Below are positions 17,306 to 27,900 of a stretch of 64,000 nucleotides of DNA, piece by piece; the first letter of the stretch is position 1; the number at the start of each line of letters is the position of its first letter. The position numbers and the translations under genes were made by a program. The notes beneath the pieces are model-generated. The model did no database searches and had not been told where the DNA came from. It worked only from the letters and a program-made list of their open reading frames with translations. The DNA is from Alphaproteobacteria bacterium (GTDB lineage: Bacteria > Pseudomonadota > Alphaproteobacteria > JANSWW01), in assembly GCA_024743275.1 (NCBI GenBank), contig JANSWW010000006.1:62001-126000 (forward strand), given 5' to 3'.

Positions 17306-18716
17306 ACACTCCCCCAGAAACGCCGCCCCGCGCGGGACATCGAAACGCTCCGGCCCCAGACATCGGGGCCGCAGCGGCGGTCATCAGGTGAGGGAAAGAC
17401 GGCTGCCCCGCAATACCGACCCCATCACGCTGGATATCATCGAGATCGGGGCCAAGGGCGACGGGATCGCACGGCCGGCGGAAGCGGAAAAGCCGTACTA
17501 CGTCCCCTTGGCCGCCCCGGGCGACCGGCTGGTGGCCCGCCCCACGGCGGAGACCGCCGACTTCATCCGGGGGGAAATCATCGAGCTGGAAACGCCAAGC
17601 GCGGCCAGACAAACTCCGCCCTGTCCCCATTTCGGGCCCTGTGGCGGCTGTCAACTTCAGCATATCCCGGAGGAGACCTATCGCCGGTTCAAGAGTGCCC
17701 TGGTCGAAAAGGCGCTGAGCAGCCATGGCCTTGGCGACGTGCAGGTCCGCCCCATGGTCGCGCTTGCCCCCGGGACACGGCGGCGCGCCACCCTGTTCGG
17801 CCGGACCCTGGCGGCAGGCCCGATTCTCGGCTTCCACGAGGCGGCCAGTCATCGGATCGTGGATATCGACGCCTGTCCGCTGCTCACCGACCGCCTCAAT
17901 ACCGTGATGGCCACGCTCAGGACCCGTATTCTTCCGCTAGCCGCCGGCGACAGTCGGGGCGAGACCCTCGATTTCACGCTGCTTGACCATGATAACGGCG
18001 TCGATGTGACGATCGCCGCCCCTTTCGCACCGAATCTCGCGCAGCGGGAAGCGTTGGCAGCCCTGGCGGAGGATCTCGATCTCGCCCGCATCGCCTGGCG
18101 GACCGGCGACGGTCCGCCGGAACCGATCGCCGCACGGCATGAGGCCCTGCTGACCCTGTCGGGTGTCGCGGTGATGCCGCCGCCGGCCGCCTTCACCCAG
18201 GCCGCCGCCCCGTCGGAGGCCGCCATTGTCGAGGCGGTGTCGGAGGCGTTGCCCGATATGGAGCATGCCGCGGACCTCTATGCCGGCATCGGAACCCTGA
18301 GCTTCGCGGCGGCACGAAAGGCGAAGGCGGTGACCGCCATCGACGGGGCCGACGACGCGGTCCGGGCGCTGCGCATGGCGGCGGACCGGGCGGGCTTGGG
18401 TAACCGTGTCCGAACCGAGACCCGCAACCTCGCCCTGCGGCCTTTGCTGACAGCGGAGCTCGCCCCCTACGACGCGGTGCTGTTCGACCCGCCGAGAGCG
18501 GGGGCCAAGGAACAGGCGACGCAGCTGGCGGGCTCCTCGGTCAAAACGATCGTGGCCGTCTCCTGCAACCCCCAAACCTTCGCCCGAGACGCCCGCATCC
18601 TTGTCGACGGTGGATACCGGCTCCGCTGGGTTCAGCCGATCGATCAGTTCCTCTGGTCCCATCACGTGGAGGTCGTCGCCCTCCTGACCCTGGACATTCA
18701 GGGCCCTAGGGGCTGA
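17298..18716 (+). CDS. TrmA/RumA-type tRNA or rRNA uracil methyltransferase
   Basis: A 472-aa SAM-dependent RNA m5U methyltransferase. Residues 41 to 100 form a TRAM domain for RNA binding. Cysteines C109, C115 and C118 (CPHFGPCGGC) plus a fourth in DIDACPLL are the iron-sulfur ligands of the RumA group. The catalytic core has LYAGIGTLSFAAA (SAM), VLFDPPRAGA and the nucleophile Cys in VAVSCNPQTF. The first 40 residues are a basic Arg-rich extension. RlmD-like activity (23S U1939) is most likely, but RlmC and TrmA relatives cannot be excluded by eye. Confidence 0.88.
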   Translation: MSKHSPRNAAPRGTSKRSGPRHRGRSGGHQVRERRLPRNTDPITLDIIEIGAKGDGIARPAEAEKPYYVPLAAPGDRLVARPTAETADFIRGEIIELETPSAARQTPPCPHFGPCGGCQLQHIPEETYRRFKSALVEKALSSHGLGDVQVRPMVALAPGTRRRATLFGRTLAAGPILGFHEAASHRIVDIDACPLLTDRLNTVMATLRTRILPLAAGDSRGETLDFTLLDHDNGVDVTIAAPFAPNLAQREALAALAEDLDLARIAWRTGDGPPEPIAARHEALLTLSGVAVMPPPAAFTQAAAPSEAAIVEAVSEALPDMEHAADLYAGIGTLSFAAARKAKAVTAIDGADDAVRALRMAADRAGLGNRVRTETRNLALRPLLTAELAPYDAVLFDPPRAGAKEQATQLAGSSVKTIVAVSCNPQTFARDARILVDGGYRLRWVQPIDQFLWSHHVEVVALLTLDIQGPRG

Positions 18717-18722
18717 CGGCGC

Positions 18723-18953
18723 ATGGCGACGGACGATCCCACAAGGCTGCGCAAGCATTCGGTGACCCTGGCCGGGCATCGGACCAGCATCACCCTCGAG
18801 GACGCATTCTGGGACGGGCTGAAGAGAATCGCGGCGGACCGGGGCTGCTCGCCGGTGCAGCTCGTCACGGAGATCGACGCGGCGCGCACCGGCAATCTCT
18901 CCAGCGCCCTCAGGGTTTTCGTGCTGCGGGAACTCAGCCGTCCTGACCGGTGA
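18723..18953 (+). CDS. Ribbon-helix-helix protein (RHH_4 type)
   Basis: A 76-aa protein whose pattern LRKHSVTLAGHRTSITLEDA and FWDGLKRIAADRG followed by SSALRVFVLREL fits the RHH_4 family of small DNA-binding proteins found next to many alphaproteobacterial genes. It starts 7 nt after the methyltransferase, so it is probably co-transcribed. Its 3' end overlaps the convergent AsmA gene by 20 bp. The target is unknown. Confidence 0.8.
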   Translation: MATDDPTRLRKHSVTLAGHRTSITLEDAFWDGLKRIAADRGCSPVQLVTEIDAARTGNLSSALRVFVLRELSRPDR

Positions 18954-21900
18954 GGCCGCGGAGCAGGTTCTCCAGGGGGCGGACGGGAATTGCCGGCCGC
19001 ACCGGCTTTGCGGGCGCCGGGGTGACCGCCGGCCCCTCCGACGCGGGCGCGGGTCGTTTGGGCGCCAACTGATCGATCAGCGATCCGAGACCCCGGCTCA
19101 GGATATAGGCCTGGATCTCCTCGAACTGGAAGATCTGGCGCGGCTCCTCCAACGGTCCGGTGATCCGGACGCCGAATGGCGGCGCATTCGGGTGTTCGAC
19201 CAGGCTGAATTCCGCCGTCCCCTCGATCGACCGGCGAGGCAGGTCCACGGTGCCGCGCGCGTTTCCGGCCGCGCTATCGGAGACCAGGACCGCATCCCTT
19301 GTGGTGATCGCCCCCTTCTCGGCGACGAAGGACGCTTCGAGCCGCGAAAACGGTGTCGATCCCTCGGAAAATGCCTTTTGGGCCAGGATGACGAAATCGG
19401 TGGCCCGGTTCAGGGATTTGAGCTTTTCGCTTACCGATGGCAGGTCGAACCCGTCGATCGCCCCGTCGGTGACCACGAAAAGCCCGGCCCCTGTCAGATT
19501 GGACACGAGGTCGAACTCGCTCGCCCCACGGGTTTCGAGGTCGTAGTCGAGATTGATCGTCCCAGAGAGGCGTCCCCCGTCTTCGCCCGCGACCGTCGCG
19601 GCTGCGCCCAGGTCTGCGTCCTTGATGCCGCCGCTCACCTCCATCACCGGTGTGGTTCCGCCGACCGCCGAGCCGTTCAGCGTCATCCGCCCGCCGAAGA
19701 GATCGCCGCTGACCTGCCGCAGAACCAGGCGACCGTCGTCCAACGTCGCCTCGACCGTCGCCTCCTCCAGGCGCTGGCTGCCGACCGTCAGGAGCTTGGC
19801 GGACAGATCGAGCCGACCGTCGACCGCCTCGAGCGCGGACAGATCGATGGGGTCGCGGGACCAGCCGTCGGGACCGGGCGCGACCGCCGGAACCGGCACG
19901 GCCGTGGTCGGCGTCGCCACATCGGCCGGCAGCCAGTCATCGACGACGATCCGGGGACTGGCGAGGTCCGCCACGACTCTCGGCCGCTCATCGGCCATGT
20001 CGATCGCAATCGCCCCTTCCAGCCGGCGATCGCCGACCGTGGTCACCAGCCCGTCGAGGGTGAGACGGGAGCCTTCCCGGGTGATGTCGGCGGCAAGCCG
20101 CCAGGGGCCGAGTTGTTCGCTCCGGGGGGCATAGCCCGGTGACAGCATGGTTACGAGGTCGCGAAACTCCGGATGGTTGACCACGAGCGCCCCGGCCGCG
20201 GTGGTTTCGGGTCCGTCCGGGGTGACCGTCCCCTTGAACGAGGCCGTGGCGTCGAGCGCTTGCACCGTGGTGTCCACATCGTAACCGTCGCCCGCGGTGG
20301 CCACGGTGCCCTGCAACCTGACCCGCTCCACCGGGAGATCGGGATCGTCGATCCCGACCAGCGCCAACAGACGACGGCCCTGACCGTGGTCGAGATTGAC
20401 CGCGAGGTCCAGAGTCGGGCTGGGCAGGGACGGCACAACCGAGCCTTCGACGGAGAGACGCCCGCCGAGCGCCTCCAGGGTAAGGTTCGGCATGACCTCC
20501 CCGTCCTCTGTCTTGACGGTCCCGAAAAGGCGCATGGCGCCAGCGCCATCGAGAGCCGGCGGCGTTTGTAGTCCCACCGCATCCAGGGTTTCACCGATAT
20601 TGCGGGTCGTCAGATCGATCCGGCTATCGACCGCCAGCTGCGCCAGTGGACCGGCGAAGGTGCCCGAGACGCTGCCGTTGAGCCCGGCCGCGTCACCAAA
20701 GGCGATCCGGCGGGCGATCAGGCTGCCGTTGCTGATCGTCGCGTCGACGGAGAGCCGTTTGAACAGGCGGCGGTTATAGGTCAGCTCACCGACTTCAAGC
20801 TGGAGATTGGCGTCGAAGAGATCGAGATAGGGGAAGGGATCGACAAAGCCGGCCGGGGCGGCGGCCCCGATATCGTCATCTCCATCGCCGCCACCCCCGC
20901 CCAAAGCCTCGGCGGAGGCCCGATAGGAGTCGAGATCCAGCCGGTCTATGGTCGCGGACAACCCGAAGGCCGGCTTATCGCGCAGCAGCAGGGTGAGCCC
21001 GCCCCCGAACTCGGAGCGGTCCAGACTGGCGGAGAAGTCGACGATCCGCACCTGCTCCGGTTCGATGACGAAACGGGTATCCAAGGTGAGCGAGCGCAAA
21101 TGATCCGCGTCCACGCCTTCCGGGTCCTCGCCGAGCCATTCCAAGGCTCCACGCAGATCGGTCGACGAGACTTGCAGAACACCGTCGAATTTCGGGTCGC
21201 CTTTGGCGCTGTAACTGCCAATCAGGGAAAACTCCGACGCGCTGGGCAGTTGGGCGGTCACTTGATTGAGAATTAGTTCGCCGTCGCCGAGCACCGCGCG
21301 CAGGCGGCTGTCCCGGATGATCCGGTCGCGATAATCGATGACGTCGACCGCGAGGTTGAGGGTGGCACGGACGCGCTCCGGCAGGCTGGGCAGGTCGAGA
21401 GGCGCAAGAGCGATCCGTGGCCCTTCGCCCCCGTCGGCGCCATTCTCATCGCCCGTATCGGAGCCGGCCTCCGCCGCCGGGAGAAAGTCGTCCAGGGCGA
21501 CCCGGCCCACACGAAGATCGGCGTCGACCTGGGTAAGCTCGCCGAGAGCCAGGCCGACCTTCCCGCTCACCTGCCTGTCGGCGAGTGCCGCTTGGATGTC
21601 GGAGATTTCCACGGTCGGGCCGTCCACAGTCACCGAAGCCTCCAACGTGACGGGATCCCGGCCCAGAGCGTGCGGCACCCCGCTTTCCGCCGGCAGGAGA
21701 TCGGCAAGGCGATCGCCCCGGCCCTCCGCCGTGCCGGCGAAAATCACCCCGGTCGCCAGATCGAGACCCCCGGAAAGGCTCACCTCGGCACTGCCATCGG
21801 CAAGGCGCACACGTGCCGAGACCGGGGCTGCCTGACCGTCCCCGAGCGTGCCGAGCCGACCGTCGAGGATGAGATCACGCCCCGCCACCCGGCCGCTGAT

Positions 21901-22473
21901 CTCGCCGGTGAACGGACCGGAAAGACTGTCGATCGCGAGCGTCGCATCCGCCGCGTCGAGCCGGAACACATCCTCCCCGTCCTCGCGGTAGACGACCGTG
22001 CCGTTGTTGACGGTGACGGACTGGAAGGCCACTCCGGGCCCGGTCGTTCCGATTTCCGATTGCGCAGCGGCGTTGCCCGCGCCGGCCGGCGAAAACCGCC
22101 AGTTGGCGCTGCCGTCGGCGTAGCGCTCCAGAATGACGACCGGTTGGTCAAGAACCAGGGAGGTAACCCGGATTTCTCCCGAGAGGAGGGACCCCCAGGC
22201 CAAACCGCCGCTGACGGCGGCTGTCTCGACCATCACCGGCGACCCACCGTGGGGGACATTGGCGAGTTTCAGATCTTCCGCCCGAAGCTGCGGGAAGGGC
22301 AGAAGCGAGAGAGAAAGGTCCCCCTCAACCACGACGTCCCGGCCCAGTTCGTCCCGGACCAGCGTCGCGAGATCGGTCTTGTAGCTGTTCCAATTGATGA
22401 AGGACGGTCCGATCAGAACGGCGCCGATCCCAAGCGCCAGCAGGGAGATCAGAACGATGAGGGCGCGGATCAT
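18934..22473 (-). CDS. AsmA family protein
   Basis: A protein of about 1179 aa, long for the family, anchored by one N-terminal transmembrane helix (MIRALIVLISLLALGIGAVL). The AsmA domain follows (INWNSYKTDLATLVRDELGR) and the body is built of repeated beta-strand stretches of the bridge-like lipid transfer fold. The C-terminus carries an AsmA-like segment (LFVVTDGAIDGFDLPSVSEK) and a Pro/Ala-rich tail. Such proteins move phospholipid between inner and outer membrane. I chose the ATG at 22473, where the signal anchor begins; the frame extends further upstream without support. It is transcribed away from the FAD oxidase with about 200 nt between. Confidence 0.88.
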   Translation of the reverse strand: MIRALIVLISLLALGIGAVLIGPSFINWNSYKTDLATLVRDELGRDVVVEGDLSLSLLPFPQLRAEDLKLANVPHGGSPVMVETAAVSGGLAWGSLLSGEIRVTSLVLDQPVVILERYADGSANWRFSPAGAGNAAAQSEIGTTGPGVAFQSVTVNNGTVVYREDGEDVFRLDAADATLAIDSLSGPFTGEISGRVAGRDLILDGRLGTLGDGQAAPVSARVRLADGSAEVSLSGGLDLATGVIFAGTAEGRGDRLADLLPAESGVPHALGRDPVTLEASVTVDGPTVEISDIQAALADRQVSGKVGLALGELTQVDADLRVGRVALDDFLPAAEAGSDTGDENGADGGEGPRIALAPLDLPSLPERVRATLNLAVDVIDYRDRIIRDSRLRAVLGDGELILNQVTAQLPSASEFSLIGSYSAKGDPKFDGVLQVSSTDLRGALEWLGEDPEGVDADHLRSLTLDTRFVIEPEQVRIVDFSASLDRSEFGGGLTLLLRDKPAFGLSATIDRLDLDSYRASAEALGGGGGDGDDDIGAAAPAGFVDPFPYLDLFDANLQLEVGELTYNRRLFKRLSVDATISNGSLIARRIAFGDAAGLNGSVSGTFAGPLAQLAVDSRIDLTTRNIGETLDAVGLQTPPALDGAGAMRLFGTVKTEDGEVMPNLTLEALGGRLSVEGSVVPSLPSPTLDLAVNLDHGQGRRLLALVGIDDPDLPVERVRLQGTVATAGDGYDVDTTVQALDATASFKGTVTPDGPETTAAGALVVNHPEFRDLVTMLSPGYAPRSEQLGPWRLAADITREGSRLTLDGLVTTVGDRRLEGAIAIDMADERPRVVADLASPRIVVDDWLPADVATPTTAVPVPAVAPGPDGWSRDPIDLSALEAVDGRLDLSAKLLTVGSQRLEEATVEATLDDGRLVLRQVSGDLFGGRMTLNGSAVGGTTPVMEVSGGIKDADLGAAATVAGEDGGRLSGTINLDYDLETRGASEFDLVSNLTGAGLFVVTDGAIDGFDLPSVSEKLKSLNRATDFVILAQKAFSEGSTPFSRLEASFVAEKGAITTRDAVLVSDSAAGNARGTVDLPRRSIEGTAEFSLVEHPNAPPFGVRITGPLEEPRQIFQFEEIQAYILSRGLGSLIDQLAPKRPAPASEGPAVTPAPAKPVRPAIPVRPLENLLRGLTGQDG

Positions 22474-22675
22474 GAAGACAGGGCTCCCGATGCCGGGCGA
22501 GCGGGCCGCACGACGCGATAGTGGATGCCCATAGGGGCGCATCTGGGGCTGTGCCGTAATCTCATTCCGGGGCGGTCTTGCGGTCGATCAGGCTGGTAAC
22601 GAAGGCGTGGCAGGTATTAGACCACAACCGAGTCGATTTTGTGACCGATATATGCCGAAGCGCCAGGCCGAGCCT

Positions 22676-24130
22676 TCACACCTCTACGATCTTCCCCGGA
22701 TTCATGATGTTGTCCGGATCGAGCGCCCGTTTGACCTGCCGCATCAGGTCGACCGCCCCGCCATGTTCCGCTGCGAGATAGCCCATCTTGCCATAGCCGA
22801 CACCGTGCTCGCCGGTGATCGTGCCGTCCATGGCGAGCGCCCGCCTCACCATGCGTCCGTTGTGATCCTTGGCCCGCTCGAAATCCTCGGGCTTGTTGGG
22901 GTCGAGCAGATAGACGAGGTGGAAATTGCCGTCGCCGACATGCCCGACCAGCGGGGCCACCAGGCCCAGTTCGTCCAGGTCCTTCCGGGTCTCGGCGATG
23001 CACTCAGCCAACCGCGAGATCGGCACGCAGACATCGGTGGCCCAGCCCTTGCTGCCCGGCTTCAGCGCCAGTGCCGCCCAATAGGCGTCGTGCCGCGCCT
23101 GCCAAAGGGCGTTGCGCTCCTCCGCCTTGGTCGTCCATTGGAAGTCGGTCCCGCCGAAATCGGCCGCAATGGCTCTTACCGTCTCCGCCTGCTCGACGAC
23201 GCCCGCCTCGGTGCCATGGAACTCGAAGAACAGGGTCGGCGCCGCAGAATAGCGCTCAAGGCCCGAGTATTCGATACAGGCCCCCATCTGGACGTCGTCC
23301 AGCAACTCGATCCGGGCGACCGGCACGCCGCTCTGGATGGTCAGGATGACCGCATTGACCGCATCGTCGACCGAGGGGAAGGCGCAGACGGCCGATGAGA
23401 TCGCCTCCGGGATCCCGGCGAGCTTCAGGGTGACCTCCGTGATTACGCCCAGGGTGCCCTCCGACCCGACGAAAAGCCGGGTAAGGTCGTAGCCGGCCGA
23501 GGATTTGCGTGATCGCCTGGCGGTGCGGATGATCTCGCCCGTCGCCGTAACGACGGTGAGGGACAGAACGTTCTCCCGCATGGTGCCATAGCGAACCGCG
23601 TTGGTGCCCGACGCCCGGGTTGCCGCCATGCCGCCGATCGAGGCATCCGCCCCCGGGTCGATGGGGAAGAAGAGCCCGGTATCGCGCAAATCCTCATTGA
23701 GCTGCTTGCGGGTCACACCCGCCTCGACACGGACGTCGAGATCCTCGGCGTTCACCTCGAGGATCCGGTTCATCTGTGTGACATCGATGCTGACCCCGCC
23801 GTTCAGCGCGATCACATGGCCTTCCAGCGAACTTCCGGTGCCGAAGGGAATCACCGGCATCTTGTGCTTGGCGCAGATCTTGACCGCCTCTGCGACCTCC
23901 TCGGTCGACCGGGCGAACACAACCGCGTCCGGCAGTGGCCCCTCGTGATAGCTCGCCCCTCGGCTGTGATGGTCTCGGACCGCCTCCGCCGTCGAGACCT
24001 GATCCCCGAGCCGTGCCTTCAATTCGGCGATCGCCGCATCACGATCGATCGCGTCGCCTCCGTCGCCGGAGTTATGGCCCTGGGTCGCGCCAGTGGCCTC
24101 GCGGGGTTCGGTCTGCACGGTAACGGCCAT
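22676..24130 (-). CDS. FAD-linked oxidase, D-lactate/glycolate dehydrogenase type
   Basis: A 484-aa FAD enzyme of the vanillyl-alcohol oxidase fold. The PCMH domain (VIPFGTGSSLEGHVIALNGG, GADASIGGMAATRASGTNA, LFVGSEGTLGVIT) is followed by the C-terminal oxidase domain with HVGDGNFH and GEHGVGYGK, both diagnostic. It resembles LDHD/GlcD, oxidising D-2-hydroxyacids to 2-oxoacids with electrons going to the respiratory chain. The start at 24130 has AAAGGAC upstream. A longer frame upstream lies in intergenic-like sequence. Substrate cannot be told from sequence; D-lactate is the best guess. Confidence 0.88.
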   Translation of the reverse strand: MAVTVQTEPREATGATQGHNSGDGGDAIDRDAAIAELKARLGDQVSTAEAVRDHHSRGASYHEGPLPDAVVFARSTEEVAEAVKICAKHKMPVIPFGTGSSLEGHVIALNGGVSIDVTQMNRILEVNAEDLDVRVEAGVTRKQLNEDLRDTGLFFPIDPGADASIGGMAATRASGTNAVRYGTMRENVLSLTVVTATGEIIRTARRSRKSSAGYDLTRLFVGSEGTLGVITEVTLKLAGIPEAISSAVCAFPSVDDAVNAVILTIQSGVPVARIELLDDVQMGACIEYSGLERYSAAPTLFFEFHGTEAGVVEQAETVRAIAADFGGTDFQWTTKAEERNALWQARHDAYWAALALKPGSKGWATDVCVPISRLAECIAETRKDLDELGLVAPLVGHVGDGNFHLVYLLDPNKPEDFERAKDHNGRMVRRALAMDGTITGEHGVGYGKMGYLAAEHGGAVDLMRQVKRALDPDNIMNPGKIVEV

Positions 24131-24321
24131 TTTTTTTCGTCCTTTAGAGCGGCTTGCGCGGTTTCCCGTCACCCTATGCAAGCGTTCTTTCCGTCTCAAC
24201 ACGCAATTCAAGACAAAGAATGAACACAAAATGAACGTTGAATATCTTGACGGCAATAACCGCCCACCCCACTGTGTTATTAGAAGCCGGCGAGTCATGG
24301 TGTCATTGGATCGACGGCAGA

Positions 24322-24399
24322 GCGCGTTCTCTCCCCATACCCCCCCTATGGAACGCGCGAACGGGCGGCGGTCACGAAAGTGGCCGCCGCCTTTGTTTT
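24322..24399 (+). terminator. Tandem hairpins with rho-independent terminator on the plus strand
   Basis: GCGCGTTC and GAACGCGC (24322 to 24329 with 24351 to 24358) form a first hairpin. GGCGGCGGTCAC and GTGGCCGCCGCC (24364 to 24375 with 24380 to 24391, one mismatch, GAAA loop) form a second, followed by TTTGTTTT (24392 to 24399). The T-run is on the plus strand, but the flanking genes are on the minus strand and no + gene lies upstream; see findings. The rest of the 24131 to 24398 gap shows no other feature. Confidence 0.6.
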
Positions 24400-24971
24400 C
24401 ACCCGTCGGCGTTCCGGTTTTCGTCCCGGTCGAGACGGTAATAGGCAACCGCGAAGCCACGGTATTCCGACATTTTCCGAAACGTCAAACCGGCTTTCTC
24501 CATCACCCGGCGCGAGGCCTTGTTGTCCGGCAGCGCGATGGCGATCACGTGATCTTGATCGAGCGTCCCGAAGACCAAGTCGACCATGTGCCGGGCGATC
24601 ATCGTCGCGATGCCCCGCCCATGCACATCCGGGTGCAGGCCGTAGAGGATTTCGATCGACTCGAACTCCGACATATAGCGAATCCCGTGGTGGCCCAGCA
24701 GCCGCCCGGTCTCCTTGTCCTCGACGGCGAAACGGCCGAAGCCATGCGCGTCCCAATCGGCGATGCCGCGTGCGATGGTGTCCGCCGCGATGGGCTCCCA
24801 CCCGTCTCGGTCCGGGTCGAATTGATCCAGCGGTGGCAGCCACCGCGAAACCTCCGGATGTCCCCTGATCTCGGCATAGGCCGGGACGTCGTCCGGGGTG
24901 AACCGCCGCAGCCGGACGGGACCCAGATCCATCTCTGTCGGGATTTTGGGCCGGATGTTGGGCGCGATCAT
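24399..24971 (-). CDS. GNAT family N-acetyltransferase
   Basis: A 190-aa GNAT enzyme. The acetyl-CoA binding motif is seen in [18 protein letters not shown], and [15 protein letters not shown] is the standard motif B region of the RimJ/RimL-like group. Its ATG overlaps the stop of the hydantoinase gene (ATGA at 24968 to 24971), so the two are translated together. Substrate unknown; co-translation hints at modification of an amine product of that enzyme, but that is inference. Confidence 0.85.
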   Translation of the reverse strand: MIAPNIRPKIPTEMDLGPVRLRRFTPDDVPAYAEIRGHPEVSRWLPPLDQFDPDRDGWEPIAADTIARGIADWDAHGFGRFAVEDKETGRLLGHHGIRYMSEFESIEILYGLHPDVHGRGIATMIARHMVDLVFGTLDQDHVIAIALPDNKASRRVMEKAGLTFRKMSEYRGFAVAYYRLDRDENRNADG

Positions 24972-27900
24972 TCGGCGGCGGCCTTTCCCGAGTCCGGCGT
25001 CCCGTAGCCGCCGCCGGTCGGCGTTTCGATCACGAAGACATCGCCCGGGCGCATGGTCACCTTGTGGGTCCCGTTGAAGTCCTCCCGGCCGCCGTCGGCA
25101 CGCAGCACATAGTTCCGGCCGACCTTGCCCGGTTCGCCGCCGGCGAGACCGAAGGGCGGAATCCGCCGGTGGTTCGACAGGATCGAGGCGGTCATTTCCT
25201 CGAGGAACCGGACCCTGCGGATGGTCCCGTCGCCGCCGTTGAAGCGGCCCTTGCCGCCAGAGCCGCGGTTGATGTGGAAGTCCTCCAGCAACACCGGGAA
25301 CCGCCATTCAAGGATTTCGGGATCGGTCAGGCGGCTGTTCGTCATGTGGGTATGGACCGCCGACGTGCCGGGATGGCTGGCCCCGGCCCCGGACCCGCCG
25401 CAGATCGTCTCGTAATACTGATGACGGGCGTTGCCATAGGTGAAGTTGTTCATCGTCCCCTGAGCCCCGGCCATCACACCCAGCGCGCCATAGAGGGTGT
25501 CGGTGACCACCTGCGAGGTTTCGACATTTCCGGCCACCACGGCCGCCGGATAAGCCGGGTTCAGCATGCAGCCCTCCGGGATACGGATGTCGAGCGGTTT
25601 GAGGCATCCCTCGTTCATCGGGATCACGTCCTCGACCAGGGTCCGGAAGACATAGAGGACCGCCGCCCGGCAGACCGCCGAGGGCGCGTTGAAATTCGTC
25701 TCCTGCTGCGGGCTGGTCCCGTTGAAATCGACGACGGCGGAACGGTTCTCCCGGTCGATGGTGATGGTCACCGCGATCTGGCAGCCATTGTCCATCTCAT
25801 AGGCGAAATGACCGTCCTTCAGGACGTCCAGGACGCGGCGAACCTGCTCCTCGGCATTGTCCTGGACATGCCCCATATAGGCCTGGACCACGTCGAGGCC
25901 GAAATGGTCGACCATCTTGCGCAGCTCGGCGACACCCTTCTCGTTGGCCGCGATCTGGGCCTTCAGATCGGCGACGTTCTGATGGGTGTTGCGGGCCGGA
26001 TAGGCGCCGCTCGATAGCAGTTCTTCCAGCTCGTCTTCCAGGAAGGTGCCCCGGTCGACCAGCTTGAAGTTGTCGAAAAGGACCCCCTCCTCCTCGACGG
26101 TCTTCGAGTCCGGCGGCATGGAGCCCGGTGTGATCCCGCCGACATCGGCGTGATGTCCCCGGCTCGCCGACCAGAATAGGATGCTCTCCCCCGCCGCGTC
26201 GAAGACCGGTGTGACCACCGTGATGTCCGGCAGATGGGTCCCGCCGTTATAGGGGGCGTTCAGGGCGTAGACATCGCCCGGCCGGATCTCGCCCGCGTTG
26301 TTGCGGATGACCGAGCGCACGCTCTCGCTCATGGAGCCGAGATGAACCGGCATATGGGGCGCGTTGGCCACCAGCCCGCCGGACCGGTCGAAGACCGCGC
26401 AGGAGAAGTCCAACCGCTCCTTGATGTTCACCGAATAGGCGGTGTTCTCCAGCGTGACGCCCATCTGCTCGGCGATCGACATGAAGAGGTTGTTGAACAC
26501 CTCCAGCATCACCGGATCGACGGTGGTGCCCACCGCGACGCGGCTCGGCAGGGCCACCACCCGTTCCAGGACGAGATGATCGCGGGTCGTCTTCTCGGCC
26601 CGCCAGCCGGGCTCGACAACGGTGGTCGCCGTCGCCTCGCAGATCACCGCCGGGCCGGCGATGGTCGCCCCGACCGCCATCGCGTCCCGGTCGTAGACAG
26701 GGGCCTCAAGCGCTTGACCGTCGCTGTGCAGGGTGACAACGCCCTTCCGCGGGGTCTCGGGCACCGGCGAGGCCAGGGGCAGCACCGGGTCCTCCGCCGT
26801 GTCCATATGGCCGATCACCTCGACGGAGACCGCCTCGATGACCATCGGCTTGCCGGACATGACGAAGCCGTATTGCTGGCGGTGGGCGGTCTCGAAGGCC
26901 TCTTCGATCGCGGCGACGGCGCCGAAGGCGACCACATGGGCGGTGTCGGAGCCCTGATAGCGGACATGCACCTTGCGCAGTGTCTCGATCCGCGCCCGGT
27001 CGACGCCCTGATCCGCCATCTCCGCCTCGCCGGCCTGGACCAGACGGCCGAGGGCCGATTCCAGGCGTCCGGTCAACTCCTCGGTGAGAACCGCCTCGAC
27101 GGCCTGTTCCTTGATGATCCGGAGATCGGCGAGTCCCATGCCATAGGCCGACAGCACGCCGGCGTGGGGGTGAACCAGGATCTTCTTCATGCCCAGCGTG
27201 TCGGCGATCATGCAGGCGTGCTGGCCGCCGGCGCCCCCGAAGCAGTTCAGGACATATTCGGTGACGTCATAGCCGCGCTGGACGCTGATCTGCTTGATGG
27301 CGTTCGCCATGTTCTCGACCGCGATCCTAAGGAAACCCTCCGCGACCTCCTGCGGCGTGCGGCGATTGCCGGTCTTCTCGGCGATCTCGTCGGCAAGCGC
27401 CGCGAACTTCTCCTTCACAACCTCGGCGTCGAGCGGGGCGTCCCGGTCCGGCCCGAACACGGCCGGGAAGAAATCCGGATGCAGCTTGCCGACCATGACA
27501 TTGGCGTCGGTGACCGTCAGCGGCCCGCCCCGCCGGTAGCACGCCGGTCCGGGGTTGGCGCCGGCGCTCTCCGGTCCGACCCGGAAACGCGCGCCGTCGA
27601 AAAACAGGATCGAGCCGCCGCCGGCCGCGACTGTGTGGATCTTCATCATCGGCGCCCGCATGCGCACGCCCGCCACCACGGTCTCGAAGGCCCGCTCGTA
27701 TTCGCCGTCATAGTGGGAAACATCGGTGGACGTGCCGCCCATGTCGAAGCCTACCACCTTCTCGAAGCCGGCCATGCCGGCGGTCCGCACGCAGCCGACC
27801 ACCCCGCCCGCCGGGCCGGAGAGGATCGCGTCCTTGCCCTGGAAGAAATGGGCGTCGGCCAACCCGCCATTGGACTGCATGAACATAAGGGCCGCGTCGC

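Noticed and set aside
22601..22640. GGTATTAGACC-like palindrome between the FAD oxidase and AsmA genes as a GntR-type operator
   Set aside because: Arms are only 3 bp with a 5-bp centre, and it lies downstream rather than upstream of the oxidase gene; not distinguishable from chance.
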